A stretch of DNA of 64,000 nt from Cymodocea nodosa (lineage: Eukaryota; Streptophyta; Magnoliopsida; Alismatales; Cymodoceaceae). A program made the translations under genes and the position numbers. Of this stretch, positions 19,394-30,462 are shown piece by piece. The stretch spans positions 4,670,001-4,734,000 of the forward strand of contig CM072343.1 in assembly GCA_036874045.1 (NCBI GenBank), written 5' to 3'. The notes below the pieces were generated by a model. The model did not search any database. It had not been told where the DNA came from and worked only from the letters and a program-made list of their open reading frames with translations. The number at the start of each line of letters is the position of its first letter. The first letter of the stretch is position 1.

Positions 19394-20411
19394 TGTTGTA
19401 TTTAAATTCGAACATTCAGTCAACTCACTATGGCACGATTCTAAAAAAAACTCACCTCTAAACTCACCGAAATTGAAATGAAGAGTAAGAGGAAGAAAGA
19501 ACACTGAAGACACAGGATTTACATGGTTCAGCAATAGCCTACGTCCACAAAGAGTTGAGGGTTCTAATACGAGCTTCGGCATAATCAACCACACAATGTT
19601 TTACAACATCATAAAGGTTTATATACCACCCAACTTAGGGTTAATAACCTTTAATTACATTTGAGCAATTACAATAGAGAAAAATGTTTCAGAGAAGGAA
19701 CTCTCAATTTTGAAGCCTTATCTTCCTATCTTTCTGAAATCTGCAACACTTCGAATAGTTACAAAGCTTAACTATCCAAAGAATAATCTTCTTTCTACAT
19801 TTGTCAGAACGAATGTTACTATAGCTAACTATCCGAAAAGATTCGATCTTTCAGATAGTTACAGACTTAACTATCCAAAAACCCATTTACGTCTCTCTTA
19901 GTCCATTCGAAAGGTTCTGTCGTTAACTTTTCAAAAACTGTATGCCTTTCAGATAGTTACGGACTTAACTATCTGAAAACTCAATCAAGTGTCTCTTTAG
20001 TTACTTCGGAAGGTTGTAGCTGTAACCTTCCGAAAAACTCATGACTTCGGATAGTTACTATCTAACTATTTGAAAATCCACTTAAGTCACTATCTTTCAA
20101 ATACTTGGCTTCTTAACTATCCGAACATCCACTTAAGTGTCTGACTTTTGGATTCTTAGCTTCATAACTATTCGAACGTCCACTTAAGTGTCCTTTAAGT
20201 CATTCTGGATGGCTACAGCCAATAACCCTCTAAAATCTCCTGACTTTCGGATAGTTAGCTTAAAGCCTTCCGGCTAAAAACATTATTTCGAATACTTTGA
20301 CCTGGTAACCTTCTGAAATCATAAATCTTCCAAAGACTTACTGTTAACAAGCTTCCAATTGAACCTAGACTTCTTGTGGCATACTCTACACCTGTACTAC
20401 TCATCCTAACA
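19394..20411 (-). repeat. LTR of Tork B'
   Basis: A 1018-bp LTR (TGTTAGGATGAG ... ACAACA on the minus strand). It is clearly alignable with 18212-19166 but more diverged than B's own LTR pair, and has its TATA-like box near 19619. It forms a roughly 1-kb inverted repeat with B's 3' LTR across a spacer of about 230 bp. Confidence 0.87.
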
Positions 20412-21525
20412 AATGTTGTATTGTGTGCTTCATTCACCTCAACACTTGCATATATTTATAATTATGTACACACATATATGACTAAATGCATGTTCAATCT
20501 ATGATCTTTAGTTCTTCAATCACGATTGTGAAAATGTAGGTTGATCATTACTCTTCTACTATCTTTGAAATTTTTGTTTAGTTTGAATTTTGATTTTAAA
20601 CTTCACATTCTTTTATTCACTGTCTTTTGATTTGATCAACATCAACTCCCATAACATTTCTTGTTATATTGTTCTTACAATAAAGTGTAAAACAAATTTT
20701 TCTTGCAAAACTAACTTCCCTAAAATTTGTTAGATATCCTGAAATAATAATCATAAGGTTATAAAAATAAAGTTCTATGAGAAATAGCACGTTACATCTG
20801 TGGAGTTTCTTCAAACATAAAGAACTTACTTTGTTATGTTTGAACTTGTCATTCTAATACAACAACATCCATATATGTAAAAGTTAAATACAACAAACTA
20901 CTTCATTAAGTTTATGTAAAGTCCACAAGTACATGACTGTGTGCAAAGAACCAATCTCGTTGGGTTTATGTGAACACCACAGACTCCCTATAAGTTATAT
21001 GTTTAAACATAATGAACTAATTTTATTGGGTTTACACAAATATTACAAATTTTCATGAAATTCACATAATGCTTAAACACAATGAACTAATTCTATTACA
21101 TTTACATAAAACATCATGAATCTTTATAAAGTTTACTTAAACCTTACATATTTATTCCATTAGATTTGTACTTGTGAAAATTTTTATACAGTTATAATAA
21201 AACTTCTTTAACTTTAGTTTCAAGTCTTATATAGATTTAAAATAATCATTATTACCAAAACATAAGATTCTTAACAATAGCTCACCATTCATCTTAAATA
21301 GCTAAAAAATCAACTTTTTTTTAGCTGTCTTACAAATCTTTGATGGCATTTTACCTAAATACCCCTATTAAATAATTGAATTATAATTATAATTAACTTA
21401 AACATTTATAATACATTAACGTTAAAAAGTATTTATTTATTTAACATTTATATAATGATTATAATACTTTTTAACGTTAACATTGATATAATAATTATTT
21501 AATCATATTATAGTTATTTATATCT
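20412..21525. other. Unassigned AT-rich spacer
   Basis: I see no gene here. From 20820 to 21170 a phrase recurs about every 65-100 bases: AATGAACTA, then TTGGGTTTA or a variant, then CACA or TACA. It looks like a worn version of the GTTGAGTTA dyads elsewhere and may be an old LTR, possibly the missing left end of SIRE G. An inverted repeat lies at 21416-21480. It could also be host intergenic DNA. Confidence 0.4.
21416..21480. repeat. 18-nt perfect inverted repeat in AT-rich DNA
   Basis: TTAACGTTAAAAAGTATT at 21416-21433 is matched exactly by its complement at 21463-21480, with a 29-base loop. The surrounding TAAT-rich sequence continues the symmetry loosely. It may be a small MITE or a chance AT-rich hairpin. 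Confidence 0.6.
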
Positions 21526-21767
21526 ATTATTGCCATCATTTATAATTAAAAATAAACAAATTAATTTTTCAAACAACTATAAAATGGACTATGGAAATGG
21601 CTATTTGAAAACAATTAATAAAGAGAAAGTTATCTATGTGTTAAAAAGAAATACTGTTAATCGAAATAACACATGGATTTCAAAACATAATAGATTTCAA
21701 ATATTCTCCACTGACAAAAATGGACCCAAGAAAATATGGGTACCAAAGAATGTGATTATGACCGATC

Positions 21768-22028
21768 TTGCAGGTCAAAACTAAAAGATCACAATGGGTG
21801 ATGGACAGTGGTGCTTCAAAGCATATGACTAGAGACATATCTGTCCTAAAAGACTTGAAGAAGATTGATGGAGGAAATGTTAGATTTGGTAATGATCAAA
21901 AAGGTAAGATTATTGGTATCAGATCTGTCTATGTAAATGATAAAATGGTTATAAATAATGTCTTACTAGTTGAAAATTTAGAGCATAATTTAATTAGTAT
22001 TACTCAGTTAGAAGATAAAAGTTACTGA
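21768..22028 (+). CDS. Protease region (SIRE G)
   Basis: An 86-residue stretch. WVMDSGASKHMTRD (10-23) contains the DSG catalytic motif of the copia aspartic protease. VRFGNDQKGKIIGI and NVLLVENLEHNLISITQL follow, the standard strands of the domain. The protease cuts the gag-pol polyprotein inside the particle. The upstream residues belong to the polyprotein spacer; the ATG shown is only the first in the open stretch. Confidence 0.85.
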   Translation: MQVKTKRSQWVMDSGASKHMTRDISVLKDLKKIDGGNVRFGNDQKGKIIGIRSVYVNDKMVINNVLLVENLEHNLISITQLEDKSY

Positions 22029-22041
22029 TGCATAACTTGAT

Positions 22042-22569
22042 ATGTTTAAATCTAAGAAATGCCTTGTTATTGATGAAAACTCTAATGAAGTTAAATTTAC
22101 TACTCATAAAAGAAATGATGTATGTTTTCTAAATTTACCTGATGATGTTTCTTCAACTGATTCCTATTTAATTGCAAATAATTTAGATAATGCATGGTTA
22201 TGGCATCGTAGACTAGGTCATATTCATATGAAGCAGCTAGATAAGTTAGCTAAGAAGAACCAAGTAGATGGTTTACCCAATTTGAAATTTAAAAAGGATA
22301 AAATTTGTGATGCATGTGAATTGGGAAAACAGAAGAAGAGTTCTTTTAAATTAGGAAAGCAAATTATATCTAGAAGAAATTCGGAATTAATTCACATGGA
22401 TTTATTTGGCCCTACTAGAACAGAAAGTTTAGGTGGTAAGAGATATGTATTTGTTCTAGTTGATTTTTCAAGATATACTTGGGTAATATTTCTAAGACAT
22501 AAGAGTGAAGTATTTGAGTTTAAAATTTTTCTGAATATGATTCAAAATGAAAAGCAATTGAAAGTTTAA
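22042..22569 (+). CDS. Integrase N-terminal half (SIRE G)
   Basis: A 175-residue stretch. The zinc-binding GAG-pre-integrase part has LWHRRLGHIHMKQLDKLAK and CDACELGKQKKSSF (H-H-C-C). The core begins at LIHMDLFGPTRTESLGGKRYVFVLVDFSRYTWVIFL with the first two acidic residues of the core region. The rest of the core is at about 22570-22900, partly inside the next open stretch. Typical of SIRE. Confidence 0.87.
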   Translation: MFKSKKCLVIDENSNEVKFTTHKRNDVCFLNLPDDVSSTDSYLIANNLDNAWLWHRRLGHIHMKQLDKLAKKNQVDGLPNLKFKKDKICDACELGKQKKSSFKLGKQIISRRNSELIHMDLFGPTRTESLGGKRYVFVLVDFSRYTWVIFLRHKSEVFEFKIFLNMIQNEKQLKV

Positions 22570-22716
22570 AAAATTAAGAGTGATCATGGAGGGGAATTTG
22601 AAAATGAAAATATGGAAAAACTTTGCCAAGATCTAGGAATAGAACATAGATTTGCCTTTCCTAGAGCCCCTTCTTAGAATGGAGTTATAGAGAGAAAGAA
22701 TAGAACTCTTCAAGAA

Positions 22717-24453
22717 ATGGCTAGAACTATGCTGAATGAAAACAAGGTTGCTTATTATTTTTGGGCTGAGGCAGTTAGTACTGCATGTTATATTTTAAAT
22801 AGAGTAACCCTAAGAAGAGACATGAATAAGACTCCTTTTGAGCTATGGATGGGAAGAATTCCTAAAGTACATTATTTTAAAGCTTTTGGATCTAAATGTT
22901 TTATTCTGAATACAAAAGAGAATAAAGATAAATTTGAAGCAAAATCTGATGAAGGTATATTTTTGGGATATTCTTCAAGAAGTAAAACATATAGAATTTA
23001 TAACAAAATTTCTTTAGCTGTTGAAGAATCTATGCATGTAAATTTTGATGAAGAGTCAAGTAATATTTCAAAAGAAATTACTAATACTTCGGATTATGAA
23101 TGTTATGAATCAAATATTGGAGAATCTAGTTCCATGGGTCAAGAAAGAAATCATAACCCTTTAACTCATAAATTATTGCCTCAACACCTTAAGGAGTTTA
23201 TTATTGGTGATATTTCTAAAGGTGTGCAAACAAGATCTAGGATTAATGTTTTCGGGTGCTATGCTTTTCTATCTAAAATAGAACCTAAAAACATTGATGA
23301 GGCATTAAATGATGAATTTTGGATTAGTGCTATGCAGGAAGAACTTAATCAATTTAGAAGAAATGAAGTTTGGGATTTAGTTCCTAAACCTCTAGATCAT
23401 TCTATTATTGGCACTAAATGGATATTTAAGAATAAATCTGATGAATCAGGACATGTAATTAGAAATAAGGCTAGACTAGTAGCACAAGGGTATAACCAAC
23501 AGGAGGGAATAGATTTTGAAGAAACCTTTGCACCTGTAGCTAGATTAGAATCTATTAGAATTTTTCTAGCTTTTGCTGCTCATATGAATTTTAAACTATA
23601 TCAAATGGTTGTTAAAAGTGCATTTTTAAATGATTTTATTAAAGAAGAAGTTTTTGTTAGGCAACCACCTGGTTTTACTGATGCTGATTTTCCTGAGCAT
23701 GTTTTCAAATTGAAGAAGGCCTTGTATGGTTTGAAACAAGCTCCGAGAGCTTGGTATGATAGGCTGAAATCCTTTCTGTTAGATAATGGTTTTTCTATTG
23801 GTAAGGTTGACAATACCTTATTCTTTAAGAAAAATCATCTAGGTTTGTTAGTTGTTCAAATTTATGTAGATGATATCATTTTTGGAGCAACTAATGAGAA
23901 TTTAAGTAATAAGTTTGCAGATCAGATGAAAAATCAGTTTGAGATGAGTCTAATGGGTGAGTTGACATTCTTTCTAGGATTACAGATTAAACAAGTTGAA
24001 AAAGGAATTTTTGTATATCAAGAGAAATATACAAAGCAACTTTTAGAAAAATTTAGAATGAGTAACTACAAGTCCTCAGGCACTCCTATGAGTTCATCAA
24101 TTAAATTGGATAAAGATGAATCTGCACCAGCTGTTGATATTACTAAATATAGAGGAATGATAGGTTCTCCTCTTTATTTAACTACTTCCAAACCTAATAT
24201 CATGTTCAGTGTTTGTGCCTGTGCTCGTTTTCAAGCTCAACCAAAAGAATCTCATCTATCTATAATTAAAAGGATAATGAAATACTTACAAGGAACTTCA
24301 TATTTTGGTTTAATGTATTTCAAAGATAGCAGTTTGGATCTAATTGGATATAATAATGCTGATTATGCTGGATGCAAATCTGATAGAAAGAGTACTAGTG
24401 GAACTTGCCAACTATTTGGCAGTTCATTAATTTCATGGTTTAGCAAGAAATAG
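22717..24453 (+). CDS. Integrase tail, reverse transcriptase, RNase H start (SIRE G)
   Basis: A 578-residue open stretch. It opens with [19 protein letters not shown] and [11 protein letters not shown] (integrase tail). RT spans about 210-450, with [59 protein letters not shown], and catalytic YVDD near residue 383. RNase H begins around 540 ([19 protein letters not shown]). It is the best-preserved copia pol in the window, and its motifs match SIRE/Maximus elements. Confidence 0.9.
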   Translation: MARTMLNENKVAYYFWAEAVSTACYILNRVTLRRDMNKTPFELWMGRIPKVHYFKAFGSKCFILNTKENKDKFEAKSDEGIFLGYSSRSKTYRIYNKISLAVEESMHVNFDEESSNISKEITNTSDYECYESNIGESSSMGQERNHNPLTHKLLPQHLKEFIIGDISKGVQTRSRINVFGCYAFLSKIEPKNIDEALNDEFWISAMQEELNQFRRNEVWDLVPKPLDHSIIGTKWIFKNKSDESGHVIRNKARLVAQGYNQQEGIDFEETFAPVARLESIRIFLAFAAHMNFKLYQMVVKSAFLNDFIKEEVFVRQPPGFTDADFPEHVFKLKKALYGLKQAPRAWYDRLKSFLLDNGFSIGKVDNTLFFKKNHLGLLVVQIYVDDIIFGATNENLSNKFADQMKNQFEMSLMGELTFFLGLQIKQVEKGIFVYQEKYTKQLLEKFRMSNYKSSGTPMSSSIKLDKDESAPAVDITKYRGMIGSPLYLTTSKPNIMFSVCACARFQAQPKESHLSIIKRIMKYLQGTSYFGLMYFKDSSLDLIGYNNADYAGCKSDRKSTSGTCQLFGSSLISWFSKK

Positions 24454-24525
24454 AATTGTGTTGCCCTATCAACTACTGAAGCTGAATATGTTGTTGCTGC
24501 CCTATGTTGTGTACAAATTCTTTGG

Positions 24526-24813
24526 ATGAAACAAACTATGAAAGATTATGGAATTACATATGGAAAAACTCCTATTAATTGTGACAGTAATAGTGCAATA
24601 AGTTTGTCTAAGAACCCTGTGTTGCACTCTCGGGCAAAACATATTGAGATAAGATACTATTTTTTGAGAGACAATGTTATCAAGGATAACATTGAGCTGA
24701 ATTTTGTTTCTACTCATGAGCAGTTGGCAAATATTTTTACAAAGCCTCTTGAAGAAAAACAGTTTATCAAATTGAGAAGAGATTTAGGAATATGCTGCCT
24801 AAATGATTTTTAG
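24526..24813 (+). CDS. RNase H C-terminal part (SIRE G)
   Basis: A 95-residue stretch with INCDSNSAISLSKNP, HSRAKHIEIRYYFLRD and EQLANIFTKPLEEKQFIKLRRDLGI, the conserved end of copia RNase H and pol. RNase H removes the RNA template during cDNA synthesis. The stop after NDF is the normal family end. Confidence 0.85.
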   Translation: MKQTMKDYGITYGKTPINCDSNSAISLSKNPVLHSRAKHIEIRYYFLRDNVIKDNIELNFVSTHEQLANIFTKPLEEKQFIKLRRDLGICCLNDF

Positions 24814-26100
24814 CTTTACCTACTATCTTTTATCTTCTATTTCTTTTATATTTACTTCACCATCTCATTTTCTATTATCTGTTTTGATTATATTGAGTTA
24901 TTTTGATAATCTATTTCTATCTAATTCTTATTTTGAGTTATTTCTTGAGAATATTTACAAATTATTATTCTACAAACTTTAAAACAAAAACAAAACAACA
25001 AACACTCTTCATGGGATTTTCTATTGAGTTTATACATTACAATGATTTCATACATCTATATTAAAATCAACTCAGAATAACTCACAACATTATTGAAGGT
25101 TTCTACTCTACAAATAGAATAATGTCCACATGACACTTAGAATGGGAATCTAAATCTCAAAAATAGCCAAGTTACCTTAATTAATTCAGTGATTGTATTC
25201 CTATTTGCTAGACTGAATGGTTCATGATTAGAAAATTTAGAGGTATTTAATATGTGAGGGTGAAAAACAAGGAAAAGTGGTTGGAAGCAATAAGACTCAA
25301 GATATTTAACCTAACCTTGTCTAAATATTTTTAACTTTCTACACTTTCCATTTTTCTATACTGACAAGGTGATTGCCATTGTTAAAAAAAAAAATATGGA
25401 ATGTTTGTTGCAAAGAGCAACCAACACCAATTTAAACAAAAAAAAAACTTTGATTATTGGCTATGCAGTACTGACAGTTGCATAATTCTCAAAGATCTTC
25501 TTTTCTTCTTAGTTAATTACATAACAGACATTGTTAAGGGTAAATATACCTTGGGGTTGCTTCATGGAAATTTCAAACTAGCTAGAGAGAACATATTAAA
25601 TAATTCTAAATTTTTCTATTTTAAAAACATTAAGTTATAGCACTGGAGTTTATGAAAATTGATTTTTTTAAGGTTAATAAGGTGAATCATAAGTCAAGTT
25701 CTTATCCTAAGTGAAATGTGTTCTTTATCTTACTATGGAGTCTTGAATAATTCAGTAATTCTCACACAATTAAAATTTAAATAAAACAAAAAAAAAACAA
25801 AAAATTTCTTTTTCTTAGTCTAGAACTACTTATATATATTTATATCGATATATCTAATCAAATATATATATATATATATAATAAAAATAAAAATATAAAA
25901 TAAAAACATTATAAAAATACAAATACCACAACAAAAAAAAAATTTTACTGATTTCTTTTATTCAAATATTTAGGGGGAGTTTATTTTTTTTGATATGTTT
26001 GATTTTCTCAATTTTAAGATTTTTTAGTCAGCATATTTTTAGGGGAAGTTATTTTCTTTACCTAGTTAGGTGCTGGCAGTCGTCGAAGAGTTAGTTTTTT
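24814..26100 (+). other. Non-coding gap after pol (SIRE G)
   Basis: AT-rich, without a supported gene. It contains A-runs, a TA microsatellite (about 25835-25882), and two purine tracts resembling polypurine tracts (near 25972, TTAGGGGGAG, and near 26038, TTAGGGGAAG). A 79-codon frame at 25401-25640 has no recognisable features and is probably chance. SIRE elements commonly have such a gap before the env-like ORF. Confidence 0.6.
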
Positions 26101-26290
26101 TGTCTTAAGGGTTTTTCAGATAGTTAAGTTGTAACTATCCAAAAACTTCTTAGTGTTCGACAAGTTACTGTCTTATGCCTTATTTCTTTTTCGGATAGTT
26201 ATTTTGTAACTATCCGAAACTCTCATTTCCTTCGATAAGTTCGACCTCTAACTCACCGATCTTTGGAACTTTCCGATACTTATATGCTTT
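26100..26290 (+). promoter_or_regulatory. GGATAGTTA dyads upstream of the env-like region (SIRE G)
   Basis: Contains TTTCGGATAGTTA-TTTTG-TAACTATCCGAAA at 26189-26219, a perfect 13-nt stem with a 5-nt loop, and a looser pair at 26113-26143 with loop AGTTG. Further CCGA/TCGG half-sites run up to the env-like start. The position suggests an internal regulatory or RNA-structure element for the downstream ORF; that role is inference. Confidence 0.6.
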
Positions 26291-26375
26291 CGGAGAGTTA
26301 TCTTCTCACTCTGTCTCAACTCTCCGATTCTCAAAATCTTCATTTGCTTCATCTCTTTTTCGTGCCTTCTCCTTC

Positions 26376-26903
26376 ATGGCTTCATCTGGACATTTTTCTA
26401 GTCTCTCTCTGCAAGAACAATGGATTCATAGAATGGAACAAGATCTCCAAACAAGTATGGAAGATCTTTCTCTTGGACAAGTTCAACAAATTATTTCTAT
26501 CGAAGAAGAAATTGTCAATATTAAGTTAGTTTATGGCACTTCAGAAATAGTTACACGTTTCCTATGTTTGGAAAAACAACTATCTCTTCTTCAAAAATTT
26601 TGTCTCGTTAGTACTCCTTTTAAGAATCAAAAGTGTCTGAAATCCAAACAGAGAACTTTCAAGAGAAAATCCACCAAAAACTCTACTGGTCATAAGAAAC
26701 TAAAGACCACTTCTACCTGTGATTCACAAAGTAGTAAAACAAATTGTATTGATACTAGGGTTTCTAAGGATTCTTCTTCGAATGATGAAGACATATTTAC
26801 TGCCAAAGTGAACTCCTTAGAACCTCAATTTAAATCTGTTTATGAGGCTTATCTCAACCAATTTTTGAATACTTCTGAGGATACTAGAGCATCTGAAAAA
26901 TGA
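26376..26903 (+). CDS. Env-like region, N-terminal frame (SIRE G)
   Basis: A 175-residue frame beginning MASSGHFSSLSLQEQWIHRMEQDL. A helical segment (about 12-75, with regular Leu/Ile: MEDLSLGQVQQIISIEEEIVNIKL) is followed by a Lys/Ser/Thr-rich basic stretch (85-125) and an acidic end. There is no signal peptide or membrane helix, so this is not a real envelope glycoprotein by sequence. SIRE elements carry an ORF of unknown role in this place. I do not recognise a named domain. Confidence 0.55.
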   Translation: MASSGHFSSLSLQEQWIHRMEQDLQTSMEDLSLGQVQQIISIEEEIVNIKLVYGTSEIVTRFLCLEKQLSLLQKFCLVSTPFKNQKCLKSKQRTFKRKSTKNSTGHKKLKTTSTCDSQSSKTNCIDTRVSKDSSSNDEDIFTAKVNSLEPQFKSVYEAYLNQFLNTSEDTRASEK

Positions 26904-27042
26904 GCATTACATATAGCCCTACATTTACAAGATACTTTAGTCAAGAGAAGAAATCAAGCATTATTGCATAAACTCAGTGAGCAACCAGGAATTAAAATTC
27001 AAGAGCCTACAGAGCTTGCTTGTTTTCTTGATTTTTTCTGAT

Positions 27043-28551
27043 ATGGCAGATAAGAAGAAATCAGTGGCTGAACCTGAATTCTTTTTGCCCTAGAAAGAAA
27101 TTGATTTCAGGCATGTGGCTAGTCGATTATATCCTCCAATTCTTGTGTTGTGTATTGGAACTTTACACCAACTTGCTCCTAATCCTTCTCATTTGATCTC
27201 CTCAACTACTCCAGTTTTGCCTACAGTTGTCTCATCTCCCATTCCATCTACTCAGTTCACTTACTCTAGGAGAAGAAAGAAAACTCTTTCTTCTCATCCA
27301 AGTTTTGCCCAATCTTTGCTTGTACATAGAGAATAATTCACACCTCCTCCCCCTTCATCTAATGTAGAATCTCATCCAATTCCTTCTCCTTACACTCAAA
27401 TGGTGATACAAGGATTATATAAAGATTCAGATTATGTCTCTACTCCTCAATCTCCTCCACCTTCAAAAAACCCTCCAGTAGATGAAGATCTAGAGGATGT
27501 AGTCAATTATTCTTCAGAAATCCCTACAGATGTATATTATTTCAGATCTTTTGCAGCTAAGGATCTCTTCTTCAATAAACATCAAGGCATGAAGATTATT
27601 TACAGCAGACCTGTAAATTTTAAAGGAATAGATTCCATTCAAAGTCTGCTCATTCATCAAGGGCTTTTAGGTCTCATTTCTTCTCCCTCAAGGTTATCTG
27701 TTTTTGAAGACCTAATTCCCCTTTTCTACTCAAACCTTTAGATTTTTCCACATTTTTGTCTCCTACACCTACAAAATCAAACAATAAGGATTGATGGAGA
27801 ATTTTTGGAGAATCTTTTTGGAATACCATCTACTGGTATAAATATTGCTCTTTCTCCATCCGAACTTGGGTGGCAAGAATCACAGATGAATAATTTGATT
27901 GGAAAAACTCCTAATAGAAAATTCAAGTTAGTTAAGACTGCAAATCTAAATGGTTTGGCCCAGATGATTGCTACAATTCTGTCTACCTTTGTATTTCAGA
28001 AGATTAGTCATGTAGATGAATTGGAAAGGAAAGTTTACCAAGCCACTTATGTTGTGATGGCTGGTATCAAGGTTAACTAGGTAAAAGTCATTATTGCTTA
28101 GATTACTCATCTACAAAGTTTTCTGTTCTATGGAGATTTTATTTATCATCTGATGGCTAGATACATTGATTTATCAAGCAAACCTCTAAAATCTATTAAA
28201 AGAAGAGTACTACAACTTAAGGATCTTCAGAGAATGTCATCTTCTGATCTGGTTGAGTGGCCCCCTCATTTTCAATCATCTGCAACTTAGAATTCAGCTT
28301 CTCCTTCTGTAGAAAATCCACCTCCTGTTGTACCTCCTTCTGTAGAAACTCCACCTCCTACAGCACCTCCTTCAGCTCCAGCAACTTCATTTACAGTAGT
28401 TGACAGTTCTAAGACCCTCCTAAAATAGAATGAGCTTCTACTTCAACACAATCAGATGTTGTTGGATCAAGTGGCTCATCTAGAACAACTTCTAAGGGAG
28501 ACGGATAACTTAATTCAAGACTTGTCACAGAAAAAGTCAATTGCACCTTAG
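27043..28551 (+). pseudogene. Env-like region with PF20167-type domain (SIRE G)
   Basis: Proline/serine-rich sequence (open at 27115-27336 and the start of 27400-27741) leads into a globular part: VYYFRSFAAKDLFFNKHQG, IIYSRPVNFKGIDS, LLGLIS and LIPLFYSNL. LENLFGIPSTGI and a helical stretch follow at 27805-28080. This matches the plant transposon protein domain seen in Athila A (2028-2558). A Pro/Ser spacer and a Leu/Gln coiled-coil-like end (about 28430-28551) close the region. Broken, several breaks. Function unknown. Confidence 0.7.
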
Positions 28552-28683
28552 ATTTGTTGTTTTTCCTTTGATGTAATTTTCATTTTTATGTATCCCTATT
28601 GTTCTTACTCTTGAATCAATGAAATTACATTTTATTTATCTCTGAGTATCCTTCAATCAATTGTCTCCACTTTTAATTCTGAC

Positions 28684-28737
28684 AAAGGGGGAGAATATAT
28701 CTATTTACAGTTTTGTCATCATCAAAAAGGGGGAGAT
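28684..28737 (+). other. Polypurine tract region (SIRE G)
   Basis: AAAAAGGGGGAGAT ends at 28737, directly before the LTR, and is the plus-strand primer site. A second purine tract, ACAAAGGGGGAGAAT, lies 40-50 bases upstream. TCATCATCAAAA (28716-28727) pairs perfectly with TTTTGATGATGA inside the LTR (28764-28775), enclosing the tract. Confidence 0.85.
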
Positions 28738-30462
28738 TGTTAGTTCAATTATTTATCAGTTAATTTTGATGATGAAAAACGTGTGGTTTACTTCTTTCTA
28801 CCATATTTTAGATGTCTTTTTATTCACATGAATCTTGGCTAACTACTTTGTACTCAAAGTCTTTTAAATTAGATTTCAACAGGTTATTTTGTTTACAATG
28901 TATTGATCAAAGAGTTATTTTATAAGTCACTGAACAGAACAAGACAAATTAGATGGTTAAGTCTCTCTCTTGGTTTTTCAAATAGTTATATCAGTAACTA
29001 TCCAAAAAGTATTTATCTTCGGTGAGTTAAGTCTTTTTATGTCTGGATATGATTTTTATGATAAGTCTCCGAAATCACTTTGGTTTCGGATAGTTAAGGT
29101 CCAAAGAGTTAGCTGTTTCTCTATTTTAATATATTTTCAGTTACTTTCTTTTGAAGGACACATGTTAGTCTCTCATCACTTGACTTAAGTGACTTTTCAG
29201 AAGGTTACGATGTAACTATCCGAAAACTCTTAAGAATCGAAGAGTTATCTTTAGTAAGTATCCAAAAACAGTTTTTAAGCTTCGGATGGTTGAGTTTTCT
29301 ATTATTTCTGACTTAAGTGACTTTTTGGAAGGTTACCTATGTAACTATCCAAAATGACTTATGGATCGGAGAGTTATCTTTTATAAGTATCTGAACCATG
29401 CCTTCTCTATCAGATAGTTTATTTTTATATATTGTATGATGCTTTTTAGGACACGTGTTTCAATTTTAATACATGACTTAAGTGGTCTTTCGGTTTGTTA
29501 GTTCTATCTATCCGAAATGGTTTTGAATTTCGGTAGGTTATCTATTTAAGTCTCTAATTTTCTAAAAGTCTCCGAAGATTTTATTTTTACAAAAATTGCA
29601 ACTATTATTAATTGACTAATCTTTGTGGCAAGATATCTTTTGATTGCAGATCTCGACTTTATTATGATTGAAAGTTGCCAGAAATGAATTACTACTTAAG
29701 GCATCTGACCTTTTAGGAATACTTTCCACTTATGCAAATCTCGAAGGAAAAATAAAAAGGATTTGTAGAAAACTGAAACAGAGACACACACAGAATTTTT
29801 CAACACTCGAAAGGAGAAATTGTCTACTCAGTAATTCTGCAAAAACTTTGAAGATTCGTCTGCAACAAAGTCCAAAAGATCAACAGCTGTAGATCAATCA
29901 AGAATTCTCCTTAGAGCTTCTATGTTAACTCTTCATTGGAGTTGATTTAGTCTTGTGTGTCATTTTCATTTTGAGTCTGTGACTCCTGGTTTTAAACTAT
30001 TGTCTCTTTTGCGTTAAAACCTTAACTCACAAAGGTGTTATGAGTATACCTTCATAAGGTCGGGGCCTTAGTGAAGAGAGTGAAGTGTGAAACTTCACTT
30101 ACTCAAGATTGGGGTCTTAAGTACACAAAGTTGGTGCTTTGTGTGAGATTTTTGTTTAACCTTTAAAAACATCTATAAGGTTGCTGCTTAGCCTCCAAAA
30201 GCAACTTGTTTACAGTTTGTGCTTAGCCTTAAAAAGCACTTAGTGGAATTCTCGAGGTGGTGGCCTTGAGGAGTGGACTACCTAGTTTGGGGAACCATTA
30301 TAAATCTCTTTGTGTTCTTTACTTTCTGCATTGCTAGTTTTAATTCCAAAATCAATTAATTAGGGTTCATTAGTGTCAATAGCTTCCAGAATTTTTAAAA
30401 ACAAAATAAACTTCATTAAGACACTATTCACCCTCCCTCTAGTGTACCATTCGATCCTTTCA
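28738..30462 (+). repeat. 3' LTR of SIRE G
   Basis: A 1725-bp LTR, TGTTAGTTC ... CCTTTCA, with the SIRE-type end (CACCCTCCCTCTAGTG close to the terminus). Dyads are frequent from 28975 to 29600. The block 29451-29500 (ACACGTGT ... GACTTAAGTGG ... TTTCGGT) aligns ungapped with an Athila LTR. The right flank is the gag of SIRE H. Confidence 0.88.

Larger units (their letters stand above)
19167..20411 (-). mobile_element. Tork element B' (5' LTR and gag start)
   Basis: The same family as B in the opposite orientation. Reading leftwards: LTR 20411-19394, PBS at 19379-19391 (a variant of TGGTATCAAAGC), and a gag start at 19356. B's 3' LTR abuts it, so B inserted into the gag of a relative; the base run ACAAC after 19166 is the likely target duplication. 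Only this end is in the window. Broken. Confidence 0.85.
21526..30462 (+). mobile_element. SIRE-type Ty1/copia element G with env-like region
   Basis: Parts: a gag-to-protease spacer (IWVPKN at about 21740), protease, integrase, RT, RNase H, a non-coding gap (24814-26375), an env-like region (26376-28551), polypurine tract AAAAAGGGGGAGAT, and 3' LTR 28738-30462. No 5' LTR or gag is recognisable upstream. The pol motifs and extra ORF are those of the SIRE/Maximus branch. It ends inside the gag of SIRE H. Broken, about ten breaks. Age cannot be measured because only one LTR is seen. Confidence 0.9.

Noticed and set aside
25401-25640. 79-codon frame between SIRE G pol and the env-like region
   Set aside because: No recognisable domain, A-rich start and no second copy in the window to compare; probably chance.
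26376-28551. True viral envelope gene
   Set aside because: No signal peptide, no transmembrane anchor and no cysteine pattern; the recognisable part is a plant transposon-type domain.
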